38,943 bases of DNA from Treponema sp. (GCA_031263265.1 JAISGE010000143.1:1-38943); one strand, 5' to 3'. Positions 16,489 through 25,339 are shown, counted from the first letter of the stretch. The notes: generated from the letters alone by a model not told the origin. Program-made: numbers and translations.

Positions 16489-18141
16489 ATGACTGGGGTT
16501 CAAGGCGGGAACCAGATACTACCCAAGGGGCTTATTCCTATGGGAGCAGTATTGCTGGGGGCAGTATTGTTTGCCGGCGGGTTTCCCAATCTTGTATGGG
16601 AAGAGGGTTTACCTTTTTTAGCATGGATTGCCTATGTGCCGGTGTTTTGGCTTACTTATCAAGTGGGCTTTGCGAGTTCTTGCCTATGGGGGGCTCTTTA
16701 TGGGTATGGGGCATATAGTCTTTTTAATTACTGGTTAAGCGCTTTTCATCCGCTGGCAGGTTTAATCGTAGGGCTCATTTACCTTGTGTTTTTTATGCTC
16801 CTTTTTCCTCTCTTGAAATTGGCGGTGGTTCTTTTTCCGCGGCGGGGATATCTGGTCCAAGGGCTTTTGTGGATAAGTTTTGAATACCTGCGTACCCAAG
16901 GTTTTTTGGGGTATTCTTATGGTATCACCGGATATTCCCAGTGGCGGTTTATTCCCCTTATCCAGATCGCCGATACATTCGGGGTCTGGGGGGTTTCTGT
17001 GTTGGTGGTGTTTCCCTCGGCGTGGTTGGCCGCAGCTATAGCTCGTATTGCAAGACCTGAAAAACGAGAAAAAGAGGGAAAACAGGATCGGATTAAGGTA
17101 TTTTTAGTGCAGGAAGGGGTACCGGGGATGATGTGGCTTGGGGCCTTAATCGGGGCTTTGGTTTATGGCTATACCGCTCAGGTAGATTATGCTCACGCTC
17201 CTTCCGCACGGATAGCCTTGATTCAGCATAATACCGATCCATGGTTAGGGGGTATTAGGGAATACCGGAAAAATTACGAGGTCTTGAAACGGCTCTCTGA
17301 TGAGGCCCTCAAAGCAGATCCCAAACCGGATCTGGTGGTATGGTCTGAGACTGCCTTTGTTCCCCGGATTTACTGGCATATCACGTATCGAGATGATCAG
17401 CTCTCGTATACCTTAGTGAAGGAACTTATGGATTACTTATCCCTTCAGGAAGTTCCCTTTATTATAGGAAACGATGATGCCCGCAAAGACCCGGCGAAGA
17501 ATCCTGGAGCAGATCACCGGGTTGATTACAATGCAGCCATGCTCTTTGATCGGGGGCTTATTACCGGGGTGTATCGCAAGCTTCATCTGGTACCTTTTAC
17601 TGAGCATTTCCCCTATGAAAAACAGTTGCCGTTGATCTATGAGGCCCTCCGTAATGCGGATACCCATTTCTGGGAGCAAGGGAACGAGGCTACGGTGTTT
17701 ACCGTTAACGGCCTTACTTTTTCAAGTCCTATCTGTTTTGAGGATACCTTTGGTTATCTATCCCGGGATTTTGTGCGGAATGGGGCTGAACTTATTGTCA
17801 ACCTTACCAATGACGCGTGGTCGAACAGTCTCCCCGCCCAGATGCAGCATCTGTCTATGGCTGTGTTTCGAGCAGTGGAAAACCGGCGGGCTATGGTGCG
17901 TTCCACTGCTTCGGGCCAAACATGCGCGATAGATCCCAACGGCGCCATTATAGCTATGGCTGAGCCTTTTATTGAAACCCAGTTGACTGTCCAGGTTCCG
18001 GTGATTACTCTGGATTCAGGGTATACCAAATACGGGGATTTTTTGCCTCAATGCTGCGTGGTTGCCACGGTTATCCTATTGATCCTCGGTATCGGAGGGA
18101 GTATACTAAAACAAAGTAAAAAAGAGGGCTTTGCGGATTGA
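16489..18141 (+). CDS. lnt: Apolipoprotein N-acyltransferase
   Basis: A 550-aa inner-membrane enzyme that adds the third acyl chain to the N-terminal cysteine of lipoproteins. About six membrane helices precede the periplasmic nitrilase domain, and one more follows near the C-terminus. The catalytic triad is visible as E287 (VVWSETAF), K364 (VYRKLHLVPFTEHFPYE) and C416 (SSPICFEDTFG). Length is slightly above the E. coli protein. The ATG at 16489 has AAGGG upstream. Spirochaetes rely heavily on lipoproteins, and a lipoprotein gene lies at 27351 in this window. Confidence 0.95.
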   Translation: MTGVQGGNQILPKGLIPMGAVLLGAVLFAGGFPNLVWEEGLPFLAWIAYVPVFWLTYQVGFASSCLWGALYGYGAYSLFNYWLSAFHPLAGLIVGLIYLVFFMLLFPLLKLAVVLFPRRGYLVQGLLWISFEYLRTQGFLGYSYGITGYSQWRFIPLIQIADTFGVWGVSVLVVFPSAWLAAAIARIARPEKREKEGKQDRIKVFLVQEGVPGMMWLGALIGALVYGYTAQVDYAHAPSARIALIQHNTDPWLGGIREYRKNYEVLKRLSDEALKADPKPDLVVWSETAFVPRIYWHITYRDDQLSYTLVKELMDYLSLQEVPFIIGNDDARKDPAKNPGADHRVDYNAAMLFDRGLITGVYRKLHLVPFTEHFPYEKQLPLIYEALRNADTHFWEQGNEATVFTVNGLTFSSPICFEDTFGYLSRDFVRNGAELIVNLTNDAWSNSLPAQMQHLSMAVFRAVENRRAMVRSTASGQTCAIDPNGAIIAMAEPFIETQLTVQVPVITLDSGYTKYGDFLPQCCVVATVILLILGIGGSILKQSKKEGFAD

Positions 18142-18239
18142 CAATGTCATGTACCTCATAGGAAAATGAATAAAATGAGTTTTTGTATAACTGCAAAGGC
18201 TCATGAGATGTGTTTAATGTTTAAAAAAGGAAGGAAGAT

Positions 18240-18965
18240 ATGAACTCTCATAAGAAGATACTCATGGTGGATGATGAGCTTATCAATCTTGAGTTCTTTG
18301 AAGTCATGCTTACCAAACTTGGGTTTATCGTAGAAAAGGCCAGTGACGGAGTGGAGGCGCTAGAAAAAGTACGGCGTTTTTATCCGGATCTTATCATATT
18401 GGATAATATCATGCCTCGGATGTCCGGCTGGGAATGTACCAAAGCCTTAAAGGCAGATCCCCAATTTCGGGAAATTCCTATTATTATGCTTTCTGCCTTG
18501 GATGATGTTAAGGATAAGGTCGAGGGCTTTGAGCTGGGGGTGGATGATTATATCACCAAACCTTTTAATTTTTCTGAGGTTCTGGCACGGATCCGGGCAC
18601 TGCTTCGTAATCGGGATCTGTTTACTCAGATTCGGGTACGGGAGACCTGTTTGGGCCTTGCAGAAGAATTAAACACCGATATAAAAACTAATTTAGTGAA
18701 TTTTGTGCACAGTATTGATGCCTTGGACAACGCCATTGCCCAGATTGCCCCCGCTGGACTTATTGCTCAGGAACATACAGAGCAGCAGGATACTTTGGCT
18801 CAGGTCTTGGCGTTGGTGCAGGACAAAAGTCGAGCGGTAAGAAAACAGATTGCCGAATTAGATGCCTGTATTGAGAAGACGATTCTGGACTGGGAGGATA
18901 TAAAAAAAGATAGTAATGGGTTTATGGTTGGTGAAAATCATAGCCGAAGTCCCAGGGATCAGTAG
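18240..18965 (+). CDS. Response regulator with unrecognised helical output domain
   Basis: A 241-aa protein with a complete receiver: D11 and D12 (MVDDE), phospho-acceptor D55 (ILDNIMPRMSGW), S85 in the switch position and K107 (ITKPFN). After residue ~125 comes a helical region (VRETCLGLAEELNTDIKTNLVNF, QVLALVQDKSRAVRKQIAELD) that matches no DNA-binding or cyclase output domain I recognise; it resembles a dimerising helical bundle. GGAAGGAAG is well placed before the ATG. No kinase is adjacent. Unlike the receiver at 14924, this one can be phosphorylated. Confidence 0.88.
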   Translation: MNSHKKILMVDDELINLEFFEVMLTKLGFIVEKASDGVEALEKVRRFYPDLIILDNIMPRMSGWECTKALKADPQFREIPIIMLSALDDVKDKVEGFELGVDDYITKPFNFSEVLARIRALLRNRDLFTQIRVRETCLGLAEELNTDIKTNLVNFVHSIDALDNAIAQIAPAGLIAQEHTEQQDTLAQVLALVQDKSRAVRKQIAELDACIEKTILDWEDIKKDSNGFMVGENHSRSPRDQ

Positions 18966-19058
18966 GTTCTTAAGAGCGGGGGTATAGAGTAAGCTGTTGT
19001 CCTATGCTGCGTTTGTAGTACTTTAAAAAAGTAAAAAGATGAGAAATTAAGGTAATAC

Positions 19059-19481
19059 ATGGCTAATCAAGAAGGAAAAAGAAAAGAGGGTTCCCGCTTA
19101 GTCACTTTTGGGGTTGGTACGCGCTTTGATGGGTACTTGAAATTTACCGAGACCCTTTGCATCCGCGGACAATTTAAGGGTACCATAGAAGCTCAGGGTA
19201 CCCTGATTGTGGATAAGGGAGCGGTGGTTGAGGCGGATCATATCTCGGTAAGTTCCCTCGCGGTATATGGAACCGTGGTGGCTCCGGTATATGCAGTGGA
19301 TAAGATTGATATGTTTCCTGGAGCCAAAGTTCGAGGAGACCTTATTGCTGCCCGTTTACGGATTGCCGATGGGGTGCTGTTTGAAGGCCAATGTACCATG
19401 ACCCAGGTAGAGCAGGAGGTAGAAATATTCTCAAGGCCGACTCAAGAGATCAAAGCGGAATTGCAGAGAACCAATGAGTGA
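19059..19481 (+). CDS. Bactofilin
   Basis: A 140-aa cytoskeletal protein (bactofilin, formerly DUF583) that self-assembles without nucleotide into filaments and helps set cell shape. The beta-helix core is visible from about 30 to 120 (RGQFKGTIEAQGTLIVDKGAV, GAKVRGDLIAARLRI), with short disordered ends. Its 3' end overlaps pncC by 8 bases. Confidence 0.93.
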   Translation: MANQEGKRKEGSRLVTFGVGTRFDGYLKFTETLCIRGQFKGTIEAQGTLIVDKGAVVEADHISVSSLAVYGTVVAPVYAVDKIDMFPGAKVRGDLIAARLRIADGVLFEGQCTMTQVEQEVEIFSRPTQEIKAELQRTNE

Positions 19482-19941
19482 TGCAGAAAAGGTGATTAGC
19501 CGTTTGGCTGCAGCTTCCCAGACCCTCGTGGTGGCAGAGTCTTGTACCGCGGGACTGGTGGCAGACCTCTTGGCTCAGGTTCCGGGAGCTTCCCGGGTAT
19601 TCTGGGGCGCTTATATTTCCTATACGGTAGCAGCCAAGATCGCTATGCTCGGTTTGGATGCTGCGGTGATCCGACGATACGGGGCGGTGAGCCGGGAAAC
19701 TGCCTGTGCCATGGCCCAGAGTGCACTGCAACGGAGCGGCACTGATATGGCTGCTGCGGTAACCGGTTTGGCAGGGCCTGAAGGGGATGGTACAAACGTG
19801 CCTGTAGGAACCGTATGGATAGCTACCGCGGTACGGGGGGATGAAGTGCAGGCTCAGGTATTTCACTATACCGGTTCCCGGCAGGACTTGCGTTGTGCTG
19901 CGGCGAGAGCGGTTATAGGAGAACTCATACGCCGGCTTTAG
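19474..19941 (+). CDS. pncC: Nicotinamide-nucleotide amidase (CinA C-terminal domain)
   Basis: A 155-aa stand-alone CinA-C/PncC protein that deamidates nicotinamide mononucleotide in pyridine nucleotide recycling. Motifs are the catalytic-serine motif VAESCTAGLVADLL, GAYISYTVAAK, and AVTGLAGPEGDG. The N-terminal MoCF domain of full-length CinA is absent, as in E. coli PncC. It begins inside the end of the bactofilin gene, so the two are cotranscribed. Confidence 0.92.
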   Translation: MSDAEKVISRLAAASQTLVVAESCTAGLVADLLAQVPGASRVFWGAYISYTVAAKIAMLGLDAAVIRRYGAVSRETACAMAQSALQRSGTDMAAAVTGLAGPEGDGTNVPVGTVWIATAVRGDEVQAQVFHYTGSRQDLRCAAARAVIGELIRRL

Positions 19942-19984
19942 TTAAACTGAAGAGTACATAAACGATTTTGTTCAAGTGGGTGGC

Positions 19985-20013
19985 TTGACAGAGAAAATGC
20001 TCAAAACTATATT
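19985..20013 (+). promoter_or_regulatory. Near-consensus promoter of the rho operon
   Basis: TTGACA (19985-19990), 17 bases, TATATT (20008-20013). The start would fall near 20020, leaving a leader of about 355 bases before the rho ATG. This is one of the best sigma-70-type promoters in the window. Confidence 0.7.
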
Positions 20014-20027
20014 AAGGAAAGAGGATA

Positions 20028-20075
20028 ATGAAACCGCGAATGGGCTTGTATTATCCTTATAATAGCTGTAATTGA
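20028..20075 (+). CDS. Possible 15-codon leader peptide upstream of rho
   Basis: An ATG preceded by GAGG opens a 15-codon frame (MKPRMGLYYPYNSCN) ending in TGA at 20073. It would lie at the very 5' end of the rho transcript, and its stop falls inside the first hairpin loop. The start may be too close to the predicted transcription start for normal initiation. Confidence 0.2.
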   Translation: MKPRMGLYYPYNSCN

Positions 20076-20311
20076 AAGCTATAATCCTTCAAATGAAACA
20101 TACTAATCTTAACAGGAAACGACCGGCTTGGGGTATAAGAGGGTAGATGCTTCTCATTTTGTTCTTCCAGGAACGAAATAACGAGAAATAGAACAATAGA
20201 TGATATGTTGAGGTTGTTTCAAAACTTCAGGTTTGAAACAGCAACCTTTAAAAAACGCAGGCTCTCGAAGCTAAAGTCTTGAGAACCTGCAAGAGCCAAC
20301 TAAACCCTTGC
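20059..20311 (+). promoter_or_regulatory. Structured leader of rho with three hairpins
   Basis: Hairpin 1 pairs ATAATAGCT (20059-20067) with AGCTATAAT (20077-20085), with one mismatch. Hairpin 2 pairs GTTTCAAA (20216-20223) with TTTGAAAC (20232-20239), extended by AGGTT/AACCT across a 3-base bulge; it shares its core with the repeat at 287-312. Hairpin 3 pairs GCAGG with CCTGC and CTC-AAG with CTTGAG around 20258-20292. rho is known to control its own leader in E. coli, so attenuation here is plausible. The rest of 19942-20377 holds no gene I can support. Confidence 0.45.
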
Positions 20312-20377
20312 CCGAGTTTTGAATGGCTCAGTTAATCGAATAATACAACAAAATAATTGAATAGGTGGTTTACATCA

Positions 20378-22204
20378 ATGGCAGTAGTACGGAAAAGTCG
20401 AAAAGTTGAAACAACGGAACATGAAGAAGCCATGGCTTTTGATCGGGAAAACCTGCTCAAGGAGAACAGTATAGACAAGGCTGAATCCACGATCCGGTCT
20501 TTCGAGGGTACCCTTGAACCAGGAGTTCCAGAAGCCAGGGATTGGGAAGCGCCGATGGTTTCGGAAGAATTACGGGACGATGAGGCTTTGGATGAAGAGA
20601 ATGGGGAACGGCCAAACGGCCGGGTGGTGGTGCGGACAAAACTTCGACGAACCTACCGGACTCGTTGGGAATCGGGAACGCCTCCTGAAGGGGCAAGCCC
20701 CGAAGAAGTTCCTGCAGTAGATACGTCTTATCCAGCTCCCGCCAAAAACCGAAGTCGGGGCGCATATAACCGTAGCGTGGCTAATGCTGCAGGAGGATCC
20801 GGGGTATCCGCTCCTTCTGGTGAAGGGGCTCCGGTACTGCCCCTACCGACTTTACCCAAGAACCTTCCTTCTATGCCGGACATTTACGGTAAACCTGAAC
20901 CCAGGATGGATCAGGATAATGGCAAGTCCCGGCTCTGTATCAATGAACTCATCCGGCTTAACATGATAGATCTACGGGAATTGGCAGGGTGTTACAGTAT
21001 TTCCCATGAAGATATGATGTCCTTAAAAAAGCAGGAGATTGTCTTTGCCATCCTCAAGGCCCATACAGAACGAGGAGGCATCATCTATGCCTATGGGTCC
21101 CTGGAAATACTCCCGGATAGCTATGGTTTTTTGCGGAGTCCCCAGAATTCCTACCTGCCTGGGCCAGATGATATTTATATCAGTCCCAGCCAAATCAGAC
21201 TTTTTGCCCTTAAAACCGGGGATACGGTCTATGGCCAAATCCGCAGTCCCAAAGAACAGGAGCGTTTCTTTGCCATGCTCCGGGTGGAGACGGTGAACTA
21301 TGATGATCCCACCGTAGCCCAGAACCGGATTCCCTTTGATAACCTCACCCCCTTGTATCCCAATCAAAAACTCGATCTGGAAACCATTACCGAAGATTTT
21401 TCCACCCGGATTATCAATCTTTTTTGCCCCATTGGAAAAGGGCAGCGGGCTATCATTGTGGCGCCTCCCCGAACTGGAAAGACCATTATGATGCAGAAGA
21501 TCGCCAATGCCATTACTAAGAACCATCCTGAAGTATACCTTATTGTGCTACTCATTGATGAGCGGCCTGAAGAAGTTACCGATATGGAGCGAACGGTCCG
21601 GGCAGAGGTTGTTTCCTCTACTTTTGATGAGCAGGCTTCCCGGCATGTACAAGTTACCGAAATGGTCTTGGAAAAGGCCAAACGGTTGGTGGAACACAAG
21701 AAGGACGTGGTGATTCTCTTGGATTCTATTACCCGGCTTGCCCGGGCCTATAACCAGACCATCCCTACATCGGGGAAGATCCTCTCAGGGGGTGTTGATT
21801 CCAATGCCCTGCATAAGCCCAAGCGTTTTTTTGGAGCAGCCCGGAACATTGAGGAGGGGGGGAGTCTCACCATCATTTCTACTGCCTTGGTTGAAACCGG
21901 AAGCCGCATGGATGAAGTTATCTTTGAGGAGTTTAAGGGTACTGGTAACTTGGAAATTAACCTTGATAGACGGCTCTCTGATAGGCGGCTCTTTCCAGCT
22001 ATCAACATCAAGAAGTCTGGCACAAGGAAAGAAGAACTCTTGCTTTCCGAAGAAGAACTCCAGAAAATATGGATCCTTCGAAAAGTTATCAACCCTATGG
22101 AAGATATCGAGATCATCGAACTGCTAGTTGACAGGATGAAGAAAACCAAGAATAATGAAGCGTTCCTCAAATCTATGAATACCGGAACTGCTGGTATGGA
22201 TTGA
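20378..22204 (+). CDS. rho: Transcription termination factor Rho
   Basis: A 608-aa hexameric RNA helicase that ends transcripts. The N-terminal ~190 residues before the Rho-N domain ([19 protein letters not shown]) are charged, with Arg-rich and Pro/Ala stretches and no counterpart in E. coli Rho. Then come the cold-shock-like RNA site ([11 protein letters not shown]), Walker A APPRTGKT (362-369), Walker [17 protein letters not shown], and the Q- and R-loop regions ([39 protein letters not shown]). E. coli has PPKAGKT; the Arg-Thr change is near the bicyclomycin pocket. The ATG at 20378 with GGTGG upstream is preferred over the track's TTG at 20357. Confidence 0.96.
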   Translation: MAVVRKSRKVETTEHEEAMAFDRENLLKENSIDKAESTIRSFEGTLEPGVPEARDWEAPMVSEELRDDEALDEENGERPNGRVVVRTKLRRTYRTRWESGTPPEGASPEEVPAVDTSYPAPAKNRSRGAYNRSVANAAGGSGVSAPSGEGAPVLPLPTLPKNLPSMPDIYGKPEPRMDQDNGKSRLCINELIRLNMIDLRELAGCYSISHEDMMSLKKQEIVFAILKAHTERGGIIYAYGSLEILPDSYGFLRSPQNSYLPGPDDIYISPSQIRLFALKTGDTVYGQIRSPKEQERFFAMLRVETVNYDDPTVAQNRIPFDNLTPLYPNQKLDLETITEDFSTRIINLFCPIGKGQRAIIVAPPRTGKTIMMQKIANAITKNHPEVYLIVLLIDERPEEVTDMERTVRAEVVSSTFDEQASRHVQVTEMVLEKAKRLVEHKKDVVILLDSITRLARAYNQTIPTSGKILSGGVDSNALHKPKRFFGAARNIEEGGSLTIISTALVETGSRMDEVIFEEFKGTGNLEINLDRRLSDRRLFPAINIKKSGTRKEELLLSEEELQKIWILRKVINPMEDIEIIELLVDRMKKTKNNEAFLKSMNTGTAGMD

Positions 22205-22255
22205 GGACTTTATCTTTTTACATTTTGCTATTTAAGGATATCAAAGGATTACGAT

Positions 22256-22459
22256 ATGAAAGAGAAAATTCATCCTAAATATGTACCGGCTAAGATTACC
22301 TGTGCCTGCGGGAATGTGATCGAAACTCGTTCTACGGCTCGAGACATCAAGATCGAAATTTGTTCTGCCTGTCATCCCTTCTTTACGGGTAAGCAGAAAC
22401 TGGTGGATACTGCAGGCCGTATCGAACGATTCCGCAGAAAGTACAATATCAAGGACTAA
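22256..22459 (+). CDS. rpmE: Ribosomal protein bL31
   Basis: A 67-aa 50S protein. It starts MKEKIHPKY and carries zinc-type cysteines in CACGN and [12 protein letters not shown], so it is the zinc-bound C+ form rather than the zinc-free paralogue. AAGGA precedes the ATG. It lies 51 bases after rho, a pairing seen in many bacteria. Confidence 0.96.
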   Translation: MKEKIHPKYVPAKITCACGNVIETRSTARDIKIEICSACHPFFTGKQKLVDTAGRIERFRRKYNIKD

Positions 22460-22503
22460 CAAACCAAGGCGGTGGGATCTGATTGATCAAGGGAACGTGA
22501 ATC

Positions 22504-24102
22504 GTGCAGCACGAAGAAACCATCGAGGTTGAATTATTAGACACCACCCTCAGAGACGGCGCTCAGGGACAGGGGATTAGTTTCTCTATACAGGATAAAC
22601 TCTCCTTGGTTCAGGTCTTGGATGAACTGGGGATTACCTGGATTGAGGCAGGGAATCCTGGGAGCAACCCCAAGGATATGGAATTCTTTCACCGTGCTAA
22701 GCATCTCAAACTGGAACATGCCCGGCTCTGTGCGTTTGGTTCAACCCGGAAAAAGCATATCCCTCCAAAGGCGGATCCGCACCTTCAGAGTCTTTTGGAC
22801 GCTGCTACTGAAACTGTCGTGATCTTTGGGAAAAGCTGGAACCTCCAGGTAACCGATGTATTGGGGGTGAGCCTTGAGGAGAATTGTACCATGATCGCCG
22901 AGACCGTGGCTTTTCTCAAGGAAAAAGGCCGTACCGTAATCTACGATGCAGAACACTTCTTTGACGGCTGGCGCGCTCATCCTGAATATGCCCTTAAAAC
23001 GCTGTATGCAGCCCTGGAAGCAGGGGCGGATCGGCTTGTGCTCTGTGATACGAATGGAGGCAACTTTCCCGATTGTATCGCCCAAGGAACCGTCGCCGCG
23101 CTAAAGCTGATACCTCCTACCCAAAACCCGCCTCTGGTAGGTATCCATGCCCATAATGATGCGGATATGGCCAGTGCCTGTTCCCTCACCGCAGTGCAAG
23201 CCGGATGCCGCCATGTCCAGGGAACCCTTTTGGGATTTGGGGAGCGGTGTGGCAATACAAGCCTGGCAGCGGTAATCCCCAGCATCGTGCTGAAATTGGG
23301 GCTTCGCTGTCTTCCCAGGGGAAAATTAGAACAGCTTTTTCAGTTGAGTCATCGGGTTGCGGAGATTGCCAATGTAGCGATTCCCGACAATATGCCTTAC
23401 GTGGGAGCCCATGCCTTTTCCCATAAAGGGGGGATGCATGCCGACGGAATCCTCAAAGTACGCCGTTCTTTTGAGCATATTGATCCTAGCTTAGTGGGGA
23501 ATGACCGGCATTTTCTTATGAGCGAGGTAGGGGGCAGATCCGTTATTGCCGAACGGGTCAAGAAACTAGATCCAACTATTTCCAAGGATCATCCGGTTAC
23601 GGCAGCTTTAGCCTTACGGCTCAAGGCCCTGGAAGCTGTGGGCTGGCAGTTTGAAGGGGCTGATGCTAGTTTTGAACTTTTAATCCGTCAGGAACTAGGT
23701 ACCTATAAGCCCCTGTTCAAGATCGATGCCTATCGGGTAGTGAGTGAGCATCCCAGCGGAGGGTCCATTGCCTGCGCTCATGCCTGGGCTAAGGTATGGG
23801 TGGACGGCCAGCATGAAATAGCCGCGGCCGAAGGAGACGGACCGGTGAACGCCCTAGACGGCGCACTCCGCCGGGCACTGCAACGGTTTTATCCTGAACT
23901 GGAACAGGTGCGGCTTTTGGATTACAAGGTCCGGGTCATTGATGGTAAAGACGCCACTGCTGCCAAAGTCCGGGTGCTTATCGAATCCACTGACGGGGTC
24001 AGCACATGGAATACCGTAGGGGTTTCTGAAGACATCATCAATGCCAGCCGTGCTGCCCTCGTAGATTCTATCGAATACAAACTTTTGGCTGTCCATCTTT
24101 AG
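22504..24102 (+). CDS. cimA: (R)-citramalate synthase
   Basis: A 532-aa enzyme that condenses pyruvate and acetyl-CoA to citramalate, the first step of a threonine-independent route to 2-oxobutanoate and isoleucine. The HMGL-like barrel begins LLDTTLRDGAQGQG and has the metal motif IHAHNDADMASA. FGERCGNTSL and HKGGMHADGI follow, then a C-terminal LeuA-type allosteric domain (SGGSIACAHAWAKVWVDGQ). GTG at 22504 with AGGGA upstream is the start. Length and GFGERCGN favour CimA over 2-isopropylmalate or homocitrate synthase. Isoleucine feedback is typical of this domain but not provable here. Confidence 0.92.
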   Translation: MQHEETIEVELLDTTLRDGAQGQGISFSIQDKLSLVQVLDELGITWIEAGNPGSNPKDMEFFHRAKHLKLEHARLCAFGSTRKKHIPPKADPHLQSLLDAATETVVIFGKSWNLQVTDVLGVSLEENCTMIAETVAFLKEKGRTVIYDAEHFFDGWRAHPEYALKTLYAALEAGADRLVLCDTNGGNFPDCIAQGTVAALKLIPPTQNPPLVGIHAHNDADMASACSLTAVQAGCRHVQGTLLGFGERCGNTSLAAVIPSIVLKLGLRCLPRGKLEQLFQLSHRVAEIANVAIPDNMPYVGAHAFSHKGGMHADGILKVRRSFEHIDPSLVGNDRHFLMSEVGGRSVIAERVKKLDPTISKDHPVTAALALRLKALEAVGWQFEGADASFELLIRQELGTYKPLFKIDAYRVVSEHPSGGSIACAHAWAKVWVDGQHEIAAAEGDGPVNALDGALRRALQRFYPELEQVRLLDYKVRVIDGKDATAAKVRVLIESTDGVSTWNTVGVSEDIINASRAALVDSIEYKLLAVHL

Positions 24103-24163
24103 TCGTGTCATTTCAAGCTGCGAGAGCTTGAGGCAATTAAGGTATTCCCATTATAATAAAGCC

Positions 24164-24763
24164 ATGAAACTTGCCAATAAAATTACGTTGTTGCGGATCG
24201 TTCTTGCGCCGATTCTTTTTCTCATTTTTTTTATCCCCCTGATAAGCAGCCGCTGGGCCGTGGTGTCGGTTTTTATCATGGTTCCCCTGCTCATTATTGC
24301 GGAACTGACCGATTTTTTCGATGGTTATTACGCCCGTAAACGCGGTGAAGTGAGCAGTTTTGGTAAGTTATTTGATCCGTTTGGGGATGTGATCCTGCAT
24401 TTTACCCTATTTATCTGCCTGACCCTTACGGGAGCGGTGCATCCTTTGGTCCTCGCGTTGATCTTTTACCGTGAATTTTCCATGAATTTCGTCCGACTCC
24501 TGGCTATAGAAAAAGGGGTCGCCATTGGAGCCGGGAAAGGCGGAAAATTTAAAACCCTGTTTTATATCGTTACCATTTTTTATTTTCTGCTTTTTGAAAG
24601 CCTCCGCCGCTTAGGTATCGCCATACCAGAGGTGCCGGTTTTACCGATAATCGCCGCGCTCCTCAACATCGGATGTGTTATTACCGCATATAGTTCCTTC
24701 ATCTCATATCTTGTTCATTTTAGGACCCTGATAACCGGTAAGCATAGCGAACGGTCCCCGTAA
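24164..24763 (+). CDS. pgsA: CDP-alcohol phosphatidyltransferase (probably PgsA)
   Basis: A 199-aa inner-membrane enzyme, probably making phosphatidylglycerol phosphate from CDP-diacylglycerol and glycerol-3-phosphate. The family signature D-G-x2-A-R-x8-G-x3-D-x3-D is seen in DFFDGYYARKRGEVSSFGKL and DPFGD. About five membrane helices are visible, starting LANKITLLRIVLAPILFLIF. The ATG at 24164 gives the usual N-terminus; the track's TTG at 24128 lies in a small hairpin (CAAGCT/AGCTTG) after cimA. Other CDP-alcohol substrates cannot be excluded. Confidence 0.88.
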   Translation: MKLANKITLLRIVLAPILFLIFFIPLISSRWAVVSVFIMVPLLIIAELTDFFDGYYARKRGEVSSFGKLFDPFGDVILHFTLFICLTLTGAVHPLVLALIFYREFSMNFVRLLAIEKGVAIGAGKGGKFKTLFYIVTIFYFLLFESLRRLGIAIPEVPVLPIIAALLNIGCVITAYSSFISYLVHFRTLITGKHSERSP

Positions 24764-24851
24764 CAGTACCGATCTGTTGAGACCATAAACCGGATTGATT
24801 GCGAGAAATTGACATAACCATGGAGATCGCTTAGTGTATAAAGGGACGTGC

Positions 24852-24960
24852 AGGAGATACCATAAGCCTCACCGACATCATAGGCAAGAAAATCAGGGGT
24901 TTCGGTTCGCTCCAGAGGATCGATTGGCTAAAAAAGGCGAGTATAGAACAGATTATATGA
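24852..24960 (+). CDS. Upstream part of a split small gene, ending at a slippery site
   Basis: A frame with protein-like composition (SLTDIIGKKIRGFGSLQRIDW) runs from about 24862 to the TGA at 24958. It has no ATG, GTG or TTG after the in-frame TAG at 24832; the first plausible codon is ATA at 24862, five bases after AGGAG (24852-24856). Near its end the heptamer A AAA AAG (24930-24936) lies in the correct phase for -1 slippage, which would move ribosomes into the frame of the next gene. Otherwise it ends in ATGA overlapping the next ATG. It may be a real coupled ORF, the first half of a frameshifted protein, or a broken gene. Confidence 0.45.
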
Positions 24961-25187
24961 AAAGATACGAGATGGTACGGGAAATATTCAACTCTTGTAG
25001 TAATAACCAGATGCGGGATGTGTTTATTAAAGAGATCGAGACCGATAGCGTAGATCATTCGGTACAGGAATTCCTTATCGGCGCCCAGGTACAGTACGAA
25101 AAACAGGAGAATCCCGATGGCTCGGTCATCTTCGACATAGACACCGACGGGATAAAGCAACGGATCACCTTCACCGAACTTGCATGA
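24957..25187 (+). CDS. Small conserved-looking protein, 76 aa
   Basis: The frame from the ATG at 24957 encodes an acidic soluble protein with RYEMVREIFNSCSNNQMRDVF and a beta-rich C-terminus (GSVIFDIDTDGIKQRITFTEL). It resembles short conserved proteins I associate with anaerobes, but I cannot name a function. The ORF track starts it at 24834, yet the residues before the ATG (KPHRHHRQENQGF) look like an out-of-frame reading. Its ATG has no good binding site of its own and overlaps the stop of the upstream frame, so translation depends on coupling or on -1 frameshifting. Confidence 0.65.
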   Translation: MKRYEMVREIFNSCSNNQMRDVFIKEIETDSVDHSVQEFLIGAQVQYEKQENPDGSVIFDIDTDGIKQRITFTELA

Positions 25188-25339
25188 TGCATCTGGTTCA
25201 GGCGGATGGATTGGGGTAACGCACGGTGTAATAGGCACCCGCTTCTTTTATCTCTTCTTATTTTATAGTATATTTAAGCTAGTTTCAAAACACGTACTGA
25301 AATAGGGTTAATATAAAAAATGTTAAGAGAGGAGAGCCA

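Noticed and set aside
24834-24956. N-terminal extension of the 76-aa protein from the GTG at 24834
   Set aside because: The residues (KPHRHHRQENQGF) look like an out-of-frame reading of the protein-like upstream frame.
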